Below, in pieces: positions 8,692-17,313 of a DNA stretch of 64,000 bases. Location: positions 1-64,000 of the forward strand of contig CACNTW010000001.1 in the NCBI GenBank assembly GCA_902623495.1, written 5' to 3'. Origin of the DNA: an uncultured Pelagibacteraceae bacterium (GTDB taxonomy: Bacteria; Pseudomonadota; Alphaproteobacteria; Pelagibacterales; Pelagibacteraceae). Within the stretch, counting starts at the first letter, position 1, and every line of letters starts with the position of its first letter. Both the position numbers and the translations under genes were made by a program. The notes under the pieces are model-generated. The model was given only the letters and a program-made list of their open reading frames with translations. It did not search any database and had not been told where the DNA came from.

Positions 8692-9546
8692 TTAAATTGC
8701 TCCTTTTTTTTCTGTAGGTTCAAGAGCATCGTAATTCCAAAGTTTTTTTCCTGCTACAACTTTGGTCATCTTAGAAACATCGAAGTTTTCTCCGATCTCC
8801 GCAACCTTTAATTTTCTTTTAAGCCAGTCTTGATCTGAATCAGTTAACTCAGCTTCGACAGCATCACTACCAAATGATCCAATTTTTCCACCTACAAAAA
8901 TTGTCCCATCATACATAGAGTCTCCTAAATTTATTCCAACATCTCCAAGAATAATAATTCGCCCTCTCTGCATCATAAAACCCGTAAAAGCACCAGCATC
9001 TCCACCAATAATTATTGTTCCACCTTTTTGATCAATTCCTGTTCTGGCACCTACGCTTCCTTTGCATATCAGATCTCCACCTCTAATTGCCGCACCAAAA
9101 CATGAACCTGCATTTTTTTCAATTACTACTTTTCCTGCCATCATATTTTCTGCACATGACCATCCCACTCTTCCATTAATTCTAACTATAGGACCATCCA
9201 TTGATCCACATCCAAAGTATCCTAAGCTACCTTCAAATATTAAATTTAATTTATTGAGAATTCCAACCCCCAAACTATGTTTCCCTTGAGGGTTTTTTAT
9301 TACAATTGTTCCGTATCCATCTTTCATTAATTCATCAATTTTTTTATTTGCTTCACGACAATCCATGTTCTTAACGTCAATTTCAGTTCTTTTGTTAAAA
9401 TCTACATCATATGTCCCAAAGTAATAAAAATTCTCAGCCTCATCTGGATTAAAAAATTTTTGTTGTGTTTTTCCAGTTAAGACTTCTGTATGAAGTCCCA
9501 TTGATTGAGCTTTACTTTTTTTTTCTGATGTTTTTAAATTTGCCAT
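8692..9546 (-). CDS. mgsB: N-methylglutamate synthase-like subunit B (GXGXG domain)
   Basis: This 284-residue protein is essentially the C-terminal GXGXG right-handed beta-helix domain of glutamate synthase as a stand-alone polypeptide. Repeated Gly-rich turns are seen from about residue 120 to 225 (for example FEGSLGYFGCGSMDGPIVRI, then IIIGGDAGAFTGFMMQRG and FVGGKIGSFG). In GltS this domain is structural and links the amidotransferase and synthase sites. It overlaps the end of mgsA by 13 bases and abuts mgsC, so the three subunits are translationally coupled. The order (A, B, C in transcription) matches glxBCD/mgsABC operons. Confidence 0.82.
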   Translation of the reverse strand: MANLKTSEKKSKAQSMGLHTEVLTGKTQQKFFNPDEAENFYYFGTYDVDFNKRTEIDVKNMDCREANKKIDELMKDGYGTIVIKNPQGKHSLGVGILNKLNLIFEGSLGYFGCGSMDGPIVRINGRVGWSCAENMMAGKVVIEKNAGSCFGAAIRGGDLICKGSVGARTGIDQKGGTIIIGGDAGAFTGFMMQRGRIIILGDVGINLGDSMYDGTIFVGGKIGSFGSDAVEAELTDSDQDWLKRKLKVAEIGENFDVSKMTKVVAGKKLWNYDALEPTEKKGAI

Positions 9547-10475
9547 ACTTTAACTTCTCCATCAAAAGGATCATAAGTTTCGATTTCTTGTGGTAATATT
9601 GATCTTATTGCAATTTCCTCTGACCCCATTGCAACTAAATCATCAGACTCATACAATACTAGTGGTTTTGCAGCCATTGTATCTTTCGCCATTCCTAAAC
9701 TATCTTTTGTAGCAACAAAATAAGTAAATACCCCATCTAAACCGACGAGAGACTCTTTCATTCCCTCTTCTAATGTAGCTCCATTTCTCATTTTTTCTGC
9801 AAGATATACAGCGATTAATTCCGAGTCACATTCTGACATAAATCTCATGCCCTTGTTTTCCAATACTCTTCTATTATTCCAATAGTTTGTTAATTGTCCA
9901 TTATGAACAACTGACACATCGCTAAAAGGATAACCCCAAAATGGGTGAGCAGATTTAATATCCACTCCCGACTCTGTTGCCATCCTAGCATGACCAATTG
10001 CATGTGTCCCAACAACTTTATCTAAATTATATCTGTTACAAACAACTTCAGCGTTTCCTAGATCTTTAATTACTTCTAGAGATTTTCCCATAGATAATAT
10101 TTCTACACCTTCAACACTTTCTATTTTTTGAGAAAATTCCATTAAATCTTTGTCATACTGAATTTCATATCGTAATGAATAAGGAAGAATTCTATCTTCT
10201 TTTATCACCTTAGCACCTAGCTCAGAAAGATAAGAATCAACAATTTTTTTTCTTTCATCATAAACTGATACATCTTCTTTTACTGAAGAGCTTCCCTCTG
10301 CAACATTTTCACCAACCTTAAATCGCATGATGAAATTTTCTCCATCAGTTTTTCCATACAAAGCATATCCAGTTGAGTCCTCACCCCTATGCTTTAGTGC
10401 TTGAAGCATTCCTTGGAGTTCAAAACCTACATTTGATGTATTTCCTCTATGAATTAATCCTGCTATTCCGCACAT
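9534..10475 (-). CDS. mgsA: N-methylglutamate synthase-like subunit A (class II glutamine amidotransferase)
   Basis: This 313-residue Ntn-type amidotransferase has the nucleophile Cys2 in MCGIAGLIHRG, followed by LKHRGEDSTGY. The conserved HARMATESG and PFSDVSVVHNGQLTNYW motifs, and CDSELIAVYL, match GATase II enzymes. In the methylamine pathway this subunit would cleave gamma-glutamylmethylamide and release methylamine into the complex tunnel. It lies 17 bases downstream of a glutamine-synthetase-like gene and overlaps mgsB. Amidophosphoribosyltransferase is excluded because no PRTase domain follows. Confidence 0.83.
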   Translation of the reverse strand: MCGIAGLIHRGNTSNVGFELQGMLQALKHRGEDSTGYALYGKTDGENFIMRFKVGENVAEGSSSVKEDVSVYDERKKIVDSYLSELGAKVIKEDRILPYSLRYEIQYDKDLMEFSQKIESVEGVEILSMGKSLEVIKDLGNAEVVCNRYNLDKVVGTHAIGHARMATESGVDIKSAHPFWGYPFSDVSVVHNGQLTNYWNNRRVLENKGMRFMSECDSELIAVYLAEKMRNGATLEEGMKESLVGLDGVFTYFVATKDSLGMAKDTMAAKPLVLYESDDLVAMGSEEIAIRSILPQEIETYDPFDGEVKVWQI

Positions 10476-10492
10476 ATAATTTCCTTATTAAA

Positions 10493-11962
10493 TTATGGTA
10501 AACAATCCAGATAAGTATCAAGATCCCATTGTGTTGTTGCACCTAAAAATTTTTCCCACTCATCTCGTTTGTACCAATTAAATACTTTATACATCTCATC
10601 TGGCATTGATGATTTTATAACATCATCTTCCGCCAATCTATCTAAAGCCTCACCTAAACTTAGTGGAAGTTTTTTAACATCTTTACCAGCTTTTTGAGCT
10701 TCATATATATTTCTAGACTCAGGTTTAGCTGGTTTCATTTTTTTAGATATTCCCTCATCACAAGCTTTAAGTAATGCAGCACCTAATAAATATGGATTAT
10801 GCATAGAGTCAACTGATCTGTACTCAAATCTACCTGGAGCAGATACTCTTAGACCGCATGTTCTATTTTGATAACCCCAGTCAGCATATACTGGTGCCCA
10901 AAAACCTTGATCCCATAATCTTCTATATGAGTTCACTGTCGAAGAACCAATTGCTGTTAAAGCCGGTAAGTGTTTCATTATCCCTGCAATTGATTGTAAT
11001 CCAATCTTTCCAGGCAATTGCATATCTTTAGTGTCAGGCATAAAAGTATTAGTTCCACCGGATACATAACTAAAGACTTCTTCTACACCTGGAAGTTTTT
11101 TGTTACCCAATTTGTTTACTGATACTTTTCCACCTTTCCACAAAGACATGTTGGTGTGACATCCACTTGCTGAAACTCCCATAAATGGTTTAGTCATAAA
11201 GCAAGCTATAAGATTATGTTCTCTTGCTACTTGAGCACAAATTTGTCTATACGTAGATAATCTATCAGCATTTCTTAAAACATTATCAAATGTCCAGTTA
11301 AGCTCTAATTGACCAGGAGCATCTTCATGATCACCTTGGATCATATCAAGACCCATCGCTTTTGCATATTCAATAACCTTCATAAACACAGGTCTTAATG
11401 ATTCAAATTGATCAATATGATAACAGAAAGGTTTTGAGAAACCTTGACCAGTTGGAGTTCCGTCAGGATTTTTTGTTAACCACATCATTTCAGGCTCTGT
11501 TCCAACTCTTAATTCTAATCCATGTTTCTTTTTGAACTCATTCATGAAAATTCTAAGATTACCTCTGCAGTCACTTGTTAAATGACCACCTGGATTTTTT
11601 CTTTCTTCTCTATTTCTAAAACATGTAACAAAAACTCTTCCAACTCTCTTATCCCAAGGCAATTGAACAAAAGTTTCTGGATCAGGTATTCCTACCAATT
11701 CCATAGCTTCTGGACCATAACCAATATAATTATTATGACGATCTAAAAATAAGTTTGCTGTTGCTCCATAAACCAATTGAAAACCTTTTTCTGCAGTTCT
11801 TTCCCAGTGGTCTGCTGGTATTCCTTTTCCAACAACTCTTCCAGTTACTGAAATAAATTGATAATAGATATAAGTAATTCCTAATTCGTTTATTTTTTCT
11901 CTAACTTTTTTGACGAGTTTAGCTCTACCTGGTTGGTTTACATGTTTTTCAAGATCCGTCAT
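10493..11962 (-). CDS. Glutamine synthetase family protein adjacent to mgsABC
   Basis: This 489-residue glutamine synthetase homologue is different from the type III enzyme at 3576-4901. It carries PDPETFVQLPWDKRVGRVF, RVGTEPEMMWL (metal-binding Glu cluster), QGDHEDAPGQLELNW, ASGCHTNMSLWKGG, SSTVNSYRRLWDQGFWAP, and a HNPYLLGAALLKAC block. It is the first gene of the unit with mgsABC, so it may supply the gamma-glutamyl amide consumed by MgsA. Whether it or the 3576 protein is the true GMAS in this strain cannot be settled here; by motif I favour the latter. A strong Shine-Dalgarno (AAGGGGGAAG) precedes its ATG. Confidence 0.85.
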   Translation of the reverse strand: MTDLEKHVNQPGRAKLVKKVREKINELGITYIYYQFISVTGRVVGKGIPADHWERTAEKGFQLVYGATANLFLDRHNNYIGYGPEAMELVGIPDPETFVQLPWDKRVGRVFVTCFRNREERKNPGGHLTSDCRGNLRIFMNEFKKKHGLELRVGTEPEMMWLTKNPDGTPTGQGFSKPFCYHIDQFESLRPVFMKVIEYAKAMGLDMIQGDHEDAPGQLELNWTFDNVLRNADRLSTYRQICAQVAREHNLIACFMTKPFMGVSASGCHTNMSLWKGGKVSVNKLGNKKLPGVEEVFSYVSGGTNTFMPDTKDMQLPGKIGLQSIAGIMKHLPALTAIGSSTVNSYRRLWDQGFWAPVYADWGYQNRTCGLRVSAPGRFEYRSVDSMHNPYLLGAALLKACDEGISKKMKPAKPESRNIYEAQKAGKDVKKLPLSLGEALDRLAEDDVIKSSMPDEMYKVFNWYKRDEWEKFLGATTQWDLDTYLDCLP

Positions 11963-12029
11963 TCTTCCCCCTTTGAATTTTCAGATCAAAAAGGTAACTG
12001 AAAAAAAAACGTTTGTCTACTTAGATAAA

Positions 12030-13358
12030 TTAGCTCCAAGGAAACGGACTGTTCGATGTGGGATGAAGTTTTCCTTTTTCATATCTATCGAATCTAAACG
12101 GTTTTAATAATTCACTTTCATGACCTAAAATTTCTTGTGCAACAAGGTGCCCAACACCTATCATTTTATAACCATGATTTGCATCTGCAATCATGTAAAC
12201 ATTTTCAAAAAATCTATCGAATATTGGGAATGAGTCTGGTGTCAAACAACCCAATCCTCCTGATGGTCCCTTTCTATACAGATGAGATTTACCAACAAAA
12301 CGTTTCTGAATATGTGCAAGTGCTGAAGTCCACATATCAGAAAATTTATCAGTGGTTTGATATTCTGGAGAATCTATCCCATACGGATCAACATTAACTT
12401 CATCAAAATGTTTTTGAACAATGTAAGGTGATGTTCCACCTTGAACTCCCAATCCTTCAATATCAGGTTTATAATAAATACCCCATAAGTCTTCTGTAAT
12501 TATTTTACCATCTTTATCAGAATAAAGCGGTGCATCTGTATCAACATGAATTACTGGAGGCGCTTTACCTTCATTAGTTTTTAAATAATCTGCATCTACA
12601 CCTAATACACCTTCTTGTAAAAACCAGTACTTCCACATTTCAACTTCATGCATTTTTCCATTTTTAGTATCTTTTATGTTAGTAGTTTTTGGCAACTCCA
12701 ACATATTCCAAAAATCTCTTACCCATGGTCCTGCTCCAATAACTACCTGATCACAATCAATTGTACCTTTGTCTGTAACTACGCCAGTAATTGCATTGCT
12801 GTTGCTCCCTCTTTTAAAACCTGTAACCTTTACTCCTTTATGAACGTTTACACCGTTTGAATTTGCTTTTTTCTCTAGTGCTTTAATTGAATCCTTATTA
12901 AATGCATATCCACCTTTTTTTTCATGCAAGACTGATGTAATACCTTTTGCTTGCCAATCACTAAAAATTCCTTGCATATATTGCATGCAATCTTTTTCAC
13001 CTTCTATAAATTCTGATTCATATCCAATTGCTTTTTGTTGTTCATAAATACTTGCAACATCTTTATGCATTACTTCCGGAGAAATTTGCATATAGCCAAC
13101 AGCATTATATTTAAATGCCTCTGGATCACTTTCCCAAACACTAACTGAATGAGCCATTAATTCTCTCATTGCTGGTTGAAAATAATTATTTCTAACAACT
13201 CCACATGCAATTCCACTTGCACCTGCAGCAGTGTCTTTTTTTTCTAGGACAACTACATCGTTTGGATTTTTATATTTTTCGGAAAGTTTCCAAGCAGTAC
13301 TTAACCCGTGAATTCCTCCACCAATTATTACAACTTTTGCTTTTGTCGGTAACGACAT
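12030..13358 (-). CDS. FAD-dependent oxidoreductase (DadA / sarcosine oxidase beta-like)
   Basis: This 442-residue flavoprotein of the D-amino-acid/sarcosine oxidase superfamily has the dinucleotide fold KVVIIGGGIHGLSTAWKLSE (residues ~8-27) and the ATG motif-like AGASGIACGVVRNNYFQPAM. The C-terminal DANHGYKMIGVGHLVAQEIL block binds FAD. It acts on secondary or tertiary amines in related families. It has no GcvT domain, so it cannot itself pass one-carbon units to THF as DMGDH does. It lies 67 bases upstream of the glutamine synthetase gene and 89 bases after the regulator, all on the minus strand. A dimethylamine, sarcosine or N-methylglutamate substrate is plausible but unproven. Confidence 0.75.
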   Translation of the reverse strand: MSLPTKAKVVIIGGGIHGLSTAWKLSEKYKNPNDVVVLEKKDTAAGASGIACGVVRNNYFQPAMRELMAHSVSVWESDPEAFKYNAVGYMQISPEVMHKDVASIYEQQKAIGYESEFIEGEKDCMQYMQGIFSDWQAKGITSVLHEKKGGYAFNKDSIKALEKKANSNGVNVHKGVKVTGFKRGSNSNAITGVVTDKGTIDCDQVVIGAGPWVRDFWNMLELPKTTNIKDTKNGKMHEVEMWKYWFLQEGVLGVDADYLKTNEGKAPPVIHVDTDAPLYSDKDGKIITEDLWGIYYKPDIEGLGVQGGTSPYIVQKHFDEVNVDPYGIDSPEYQTTDKFSDMWTSALAHIQKRFVGKSHLYRKGPSGGLGCLTPDSFPIFDRFFENVYMIADANHGYKMIGVGHLVAQEILGHESELLKPFRFDRYEKGKLHPTSNSPFPWS

Positions 13359-13447
13359 GAACGAACTTTAATTTTTTAGCAAAGGAAAGAATATAATAAT
13401 TTTTATATATAATTTATATAAATTCTAAATATTAGTGTGAATTTTAT

Positions 13448-13798
13448 TTAAAAACTCAAATTTTTCAGAGTTTTCAAATATTCGTTAAATTCATTAACAA
13501 AATTCTGTGTAGGTAAAACGTACTTTTTTCTATGGTCATTTCCGGTTTTTTCGAGGTAAAAAAATTCTTTATCACAAGCTTCTTTGATCATGAGTGCAGA
13601 TTTGGGTCTAGAGGTTTTGAAAAGTCTAGTCTTAAGTTCTTCGACAGATAAGTTTTCATTTAATTTATAGGAATTCATCACAATTAACATCATGTGATAA
13701 TGTGAAGGAGACTTTCTGAAAAAGTAATTACTGGATGTATGGGACAGTTTCATTTGATCTTCCCAAAATTCCAGTAAATCCTTTGATGATTTTGACAT
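13448..13798 (-). CDS. Small winged-helix transcriptional regulator (MarR-like), co-transcribed with tdm
   Basis: This 116-residue protein has the size and pattern of a MarR-type winged helix. It has an N-terminal dimerisation helix, a helix-turn-helix region around ENLSVEELKTRLFKTSRPKS (~47-66), a recognition-helix-like SALMIKEACDKEFF and a beta-wing with charged tip (KTGNDHRKKYVLP, ~89-101). Its ATG overlaps the tdm stop (TAATG), so it is translated from the tdm transcript. A nearby 14-bp palindrome between tdm and tmoX is a natural candidate operator. The family call is from fold pattern, not a diagnostic motif. It may sense TMAO or a product, which is inference. Confidence 0.65.
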   Translation of the reverse strand: MSKSSKDLLEFWEDQMKLSHTSSNYFFRKSPSHYHMMLIVMNSYKLNENLSVEELKTRLFKTSRPKSALMIKEACDKEFFYLEKTGNDHRKKYVLPTQNFVNEFNEYLKTLKNLSF

Positions 13799-16137
13799 TA
13801 AGATTTTACACGTGTTTTTTGAGGATCGTAATGCGGGAAACCAACAACTTTAGCAGGTATTCTTTTTTGATGTCCATCAATTTTACCGACTTCAACGTTC
13901 ATACCTATTTCTGAATGACCTACATCAATTCTGCACAAAGCAATATTTTTATTCAAAGTAGGAGATAGACATCCGCTTGTAACTACGCCAACTTGGGATC
14001 TTCCAATGTGAACGCAATCACCGTGATTAGCTTTTTCTTTGCCTACAAGTTCTAATCCAACTAATTTCTTTTGCGGATTTTCTTTTCTCTTTATTAATGC
14101 TTCTTTACCAATGAAATCTGCTGTTTTTGTTTTTAAAGGAACCGTAAATCCAACACCAGCTTCAAAAGGGTCAACTTGGCCGTCAAATTCATTACCAAAT
14201 AATATTAGTCCAGCTTCAATTCTTAATAAATCTAATGCTCCAAAACCGGCAGGTATTAATCCTTCATCTTTACCAGCTTCCATAAGCACATCCCAAACCG
14301 CTGGTGCATCAGAAGGATGACACCATATTTCATATCCTAACTCGCCTGTATATCCAGTTCTAGAAACCATTAATGGAATTCCGCTAAGCTCTTTTACTCT
14401 GCAGATTGTAAACCTAAACCATTGCAATTCTGAAATAGAAGGTTGTGTTGGTGGAGTAAAAATAAACTTTTCTAAAATTTTTCTACTATTTGGTCCTTGT
14501 AGAGAAATATTATTTATTTGATCGGTAGAGTTCTTAACTAAAACATTAAATTTTTTCTTTTTTGCCTGTTCTTTTAACCATTCACCTGCGTATTCATCAC
14601 CACATACCCATCTAAATCCATGATCACTCATTTTTAACAATGTTCCATCATCAAACATAGATCCATTTTCATAACACATCGAAGAATAAACAATTTGTCC
14701 AACTGACAATTTTTTAACATTTCTAGTTAAAGTATAGTCCATCAATTCTTCCGCATCTGGACCTAATATTTCAAATTTTCTTAAAGAAGATAAATCAATT
14801 AAAACTGCTTTTTCTCTACACGCTGTATATTCATTTACTACTCCGTGTTTAGTGTAATCATTGGGCAGCCAATATCCTCTAGCATCAACAAAGTTTCTTG
14901 TTAACTTAGAAGTTCTCTCATGAAATCCTGTGTTTTTTGTTAGTTTTAATTCTGAGTCTGGTTTCATTCTAAATGCAAAAGATTTTGTAAATTCTCTTTT
15001 TTTTTCATAAGTTCTAACAAAAATATCTGTAGGGTTCCATGAATTACATGGATCTATATCACTTGGACAGGCTGATGTTCCGCAGGTTAAATCTTTTAAA
15101 GCTCTTAATATTACATAATCTCCAGGTCTAGCAAATGATTCATCAGAAAGCACAGTATTTAAACCTCCTGCCGAAGTATTAAAAAATAAATTTATAGCGT
15201 GCCATCCTTTTTGTCTATTAACGCCAAAATTTTCCATAGCACCACTTAAATTATCTGAACAATTTGGATGCCCAAAATAACCAGCATCTTCGTAATACTT
15301 TGATGTACAAGCAAGATTAAAAGTATCATGTCTTCCAACAGTATCTCTTATCACCTCTACTAAAGGTTCATGATCTGTATCATAAAATTTTGAATATAAT
15401 CCTGGTCCTGGAAAAGTATTACCCATAAAGGTTCTGGTTGTTTGCCAATCTAAACCTTTCTCTATACCTTTACCTAATTTAGCTGTATCAAAAGCAACGA
15501 AATCTGAACATTGTCTACCAGTTGGACAAATTATTTGAATATAATCTCCTTCTTTAACTTCAAAAGAAATCGCTGATTGTTTTGCAATATTTTTTTCGTC
15601 TAATGGATCAAAAATTGGATCTGGAATTATTCTATGTTCTTTATAATCAACAATATTATTTCTTTTAATAAATAAAGTTAATTCTGTTGGTGGATTTTGT
15701 TCATGAACCAACATATCATTTCCAGGGGCAGAAAAAATACAATAACATTTATCTTTTGAACTTATTTTAATTTTTTCTCCTGGTGGTGTGTCTTTATCAA
15801 AAAGGATTGAAGATTTAGATTTTGCAATTTTAAGATTTCTTTTTTCTAGTTGACGCAATGCAATTTTTGAACTCTCTTCATTTCTATTTAAAATTTTTAT
15901 TATATCATCTCCTGATTTAGATGATTTTAAATTTAAAATCGATGGATCTGAATTTCCATCAGAATTAAAAACAACTATTTCGCAAATTTGATTTCCTTCA
16001 TTATTAATAATTTCAATTTCATCATCTGGAAAAATCTGAACTCCTGTAAGTCCACCACCGTTAATTACATATCTTTCAACCCCAGGTGGTAAAACATTTA
16101 AACCAGGTTCATTTATTCTTAAATTTTCTTCTAACAT
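13798..16137 (-). CDS. tdm: Trimethylamine N-oxide demethylase (Tdm)
   Basis: This 779-residue protein has a duplicated DUF1989-type N-terminal half (~1-370) and a GcvT/THF-binding C-terminal half (~410-779), the specific architecture of TMAO demethylase. The second DUF1989 module contains CSDFVAFD (D212), RHDTFNLACTSKYY (C277), FGHPNCSDNLSGAMENFG (C293) and SACPSDIDPC (C357). The Cys spacings of 16 and 64 residues match, as I recall, the zinc-ligand cysteines of characterised Tdm. The C-terminal part has SRTGYTGELGYEIW and GALDLLRIEAGLILFG, typical THF-binding aminomethyltransferase motifs. Tdm converts TMAO to dimethylamine and formaldehyde, with THF taking the formaldehyde. It is divergent from the TmoX-type transporter. 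Confidence 0.9.
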   Translation of the reverse strand: MLEENLRINEPGLNVLPPGVERYVINGGGLTGVQIFPDDEIEIINNEGNQICEIVVFNSDGNSDPSILNLKSSKSGDDIIKILNRNEESSKIALRQLEKRNLKIAKSKSSILFDKDTPPGEKIKISSKDKCYCIFSAPGNDMLVHEQNPPTELTLFIKRNNIVDYKEHRIIPDPIFDPLDEKNIAKQSAISFEVKEGDYIQIICPTGRQCSDFVAFDTAKLGKGIEKGLDWQTTRTFMGNTFPGPGLYSKFYDTDHEPLVEVIRDTVGRHDTFNLACTSKYYEDAGYFGHPNCSDNLSGAMENFGVNRQKGWHAINLFFNTSAGGLNTVLSDESFARPGDYVILRALKDLTCGTSACPSDIDPCNSWNPTDIFVRTYEKKREFTKSFAFRMKPDSELKLTKNTGFHERTSKLTRNFVDARGYWLPNDYTKHGVVNEYTACREKAVLIDLSSLRKFEILGPDAEELMDYTLTRNVKKLSVGQIVYSSMCYENGSMFDDGTLLKMSDHGFRWVCGDEYAGEWLKEQAKKKKFNVLVKNSTDQINNISLQGPNSRKILEKFIFTPPTQPSISELQWFRFTICRVKELSGIPLMVSRTGYTGELGYEIWCHPSDAPAVWDVLMEAGKDEGLIPAGFGALDLLRIEAGLILFGNEFDGQVDPFEAGVGFTVPLKTKTADFIGKEALIKRKENPQKKLVGLELVGKEKANHGDCVHIGRSQVGVVTSGCLSPTLNKNIALCRIDVGHSEIGMNVEVGKIDGHQKRIPAKVVGFPHYDPQKTRVKS

Positions 16138-16169
16138 TTTAAATCAATGATTACTTATGTTTAAGAATA

Positions 16170-16183
16170 AATCAGTACTGATT
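16170..16183. promoter_or_regulatory. Perfect 14-bp palindrome, candidate operator between tdm and tmoX
   Basis: AATCAGTACTGATT is a perfect inverted repeat in the 141-base divergent intergenic region; one mismatch out from each end the symmetry resumes for two more bases. It lies about 35 bases upstream of the tdm start codon and about 35 bases upstream of the candidate tmoX -35 element. The length suits a MarR-type dimer, and a MarR-like protein is encoded in the tdm operon. Confidence 0.55.
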
Positions 16184-16216
16184 AATTGTATATATAAATT
16201 TTAGTACCAACTTCTG

Positions 16217-16245
16217 TTGACTGTAAGATTAAATTTAAGGATAAT
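16217..16245 (+). promoter_or_regulatory. Sigma70-type promoter for tmoX
   Basis: TTGACT (16217-16222) and GATAAT (16240-16245) are separated by exactly 17 bases, each one mismatch from consensus. The -10 lies about 33 bases upstream of the tmoX ATG, and an AGAGGAG ribosome site sits 7 bases before that ATG. This is the best promoter match I found in the window. Confidence 0.65.
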
Positions 16246-16278
16246 TAAACACTTAATATATTAAGAGAGGAGAAATAA

Positions 16279-17223
16279 ATGAAGAAACTTTTATCAATAA
16301 TTTCTGCTTTTTTGATTACATTTGCTCTAAGTTTTACAGGTGCGAATGCAGATAAAAGCGGAGTTGTTAAGATCCCAACACACAATTGGTCAAGTCAATT
16401 AGTTGGAGCTGAAGTTGTTGGTGAATTGCTAAAAATGGTAGGTGAGAAAGTAGAGTATATTAATATGGACTCACAAGCAGTATACCAAGCAATGGCAGAC
16501 GGTGATATTGATCTAGTTCATGAAATTTGGGAAGGTGCGTTTGGAGCATCTTATGAAAAAGCAAAAGCTGGTGGTGGAATTGAAGAAATTCTTACTCACG
16601 ATGCTGTAACTAGAGAGGACTGGTGGTATCCAAACCATGTTGAAAAACTTTGTCCTGGTCTTCCAGATTGGAAAGCTCTAAATAAATGTGCAGATCTTTT
16701 TGCAAGAGCAGACTCTGGAGGTAAGGGAGTGTTTATCGGTGGCCCTGTTGATTGGTTAAAACATGATGCTGAAAAAGTTGAGGCTCTAGGAATGAACTTC
16801 ATGGTTAAAAATGCAGGTTCTGCAGATGCAATTTGGGCTGAATTAGATGCAGGTGTAGCGCAAGGAAAAGCTGTAGTTGTTTTTAACTGGTCACCAAATT
16901 TCATCGGTGCAAAATATCCAGGTAAGTTTGTTGAGTTTCCTAAACACGATCCAGCTTGTACAAAGGATCCTTCATGGGGAATCAATAAAACTGCACTTTA
17001 TGATTGTGGAAACCCAGCAAGTGGTTATTTAAAATTAGCAGTCAATGCTGATTTCAAAAAAAATCATCCTGCGGGATATAAGTTGTTGAAACAGATGAAT
17101 TTTTCTGGTCCAGACATTGACAAAATGGCGAACTACAAGGACACGGATGGTTTAGAAGTATCAGCAGCTGCTCAAAAATGGTTAGATGATCACAAATCTA
17201 AATGGAGCAATTGGATTAAATAA
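16279..17223 (+). CDS. tmoX: Periplasmic substrate-binding protein, glycine betaine/TMAO type (TmoX-like)
   Basis: This 314-residue OpuAC/ProX-family protein has a clear signal peptide (KKLLSIISAFLITFALSF, cleavage likely after GANA, ~24). The mature protein begins VKIPTHNWSSQLVGAEVVGE and contains several Trp/Tyr segments suited to a quaternary-amine aromatic cage (HEIWEGAFG, REDWWYPNHVEK, FNWSPNFIGAKYPG). It also has two Cys pairs. Divergence from tdm and linkage to an ATPase and a double permease indicate TMAO uptake, with glycine betaine and other betaines possible since SAR11 systems of this type can be multifunctional. A terminator directly follows the gene. Confidence 0.82.
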   Translation: MKKLLSIISAFLITFALSFTGANADKSGVVKIPTHNWSSQLVGAEVVGELLKMVGEKVEYINMDSQAVYQAMADGDIDLVHEIWEGAFGASYEKAKAGGGIEEILTHDAVTREDWWYPNHVEKLCPGLPDWKALNKCADLFARADSGGKGVFIGGPVDWLKHDAEKVEALGMNFMVKNAGSADAIWAELDAGVAQGKAVVVFNWSPNFIGAKYPGKFVEFPKHDPACTKDPSWGINKTALYDCGNPASGYLKLAVNADFKKNHPAGYKLLKQMNFSGPDIDKMANYKDTDGLEVSAAAQKWLDDHKSKWSNWIK

Positions 17224-17240
17224 TTTTTAGTCTATTTATA

Positions 17241-17281
17241 AACGAACCGACATAATCTTAAGTCGGTTCGTTTTTTTTTTA
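17241..17281 (+). terminator. Rho-independent terminator between tmoX and tmoV
   Basis: A 10-bp perfect stem (ACGAACCGAC at 17242-17251 with GTCGGTTCGT at 17262-17271), a 10-base loop and a run of ten T. It lies inside the transporter operon, 18 bases past the binding-protein stop and about 33 bases before the ATPase start, so it probably limits read-through to set binding protein in excess of transporter. Confidence 0.93.
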
Positions 17282-17313
17282 TTTTATGTTAAGCTCTCTT
17301 AAATTTTTTTATT

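Noticed and set aside
12030-13358. Alternative call as DMGDH for the 442-residue FAD protein
   Set aside because: It has no GcvT/THF domain and is half the length of DMGDH; only the FAD-oxidoreductase family can be supported.
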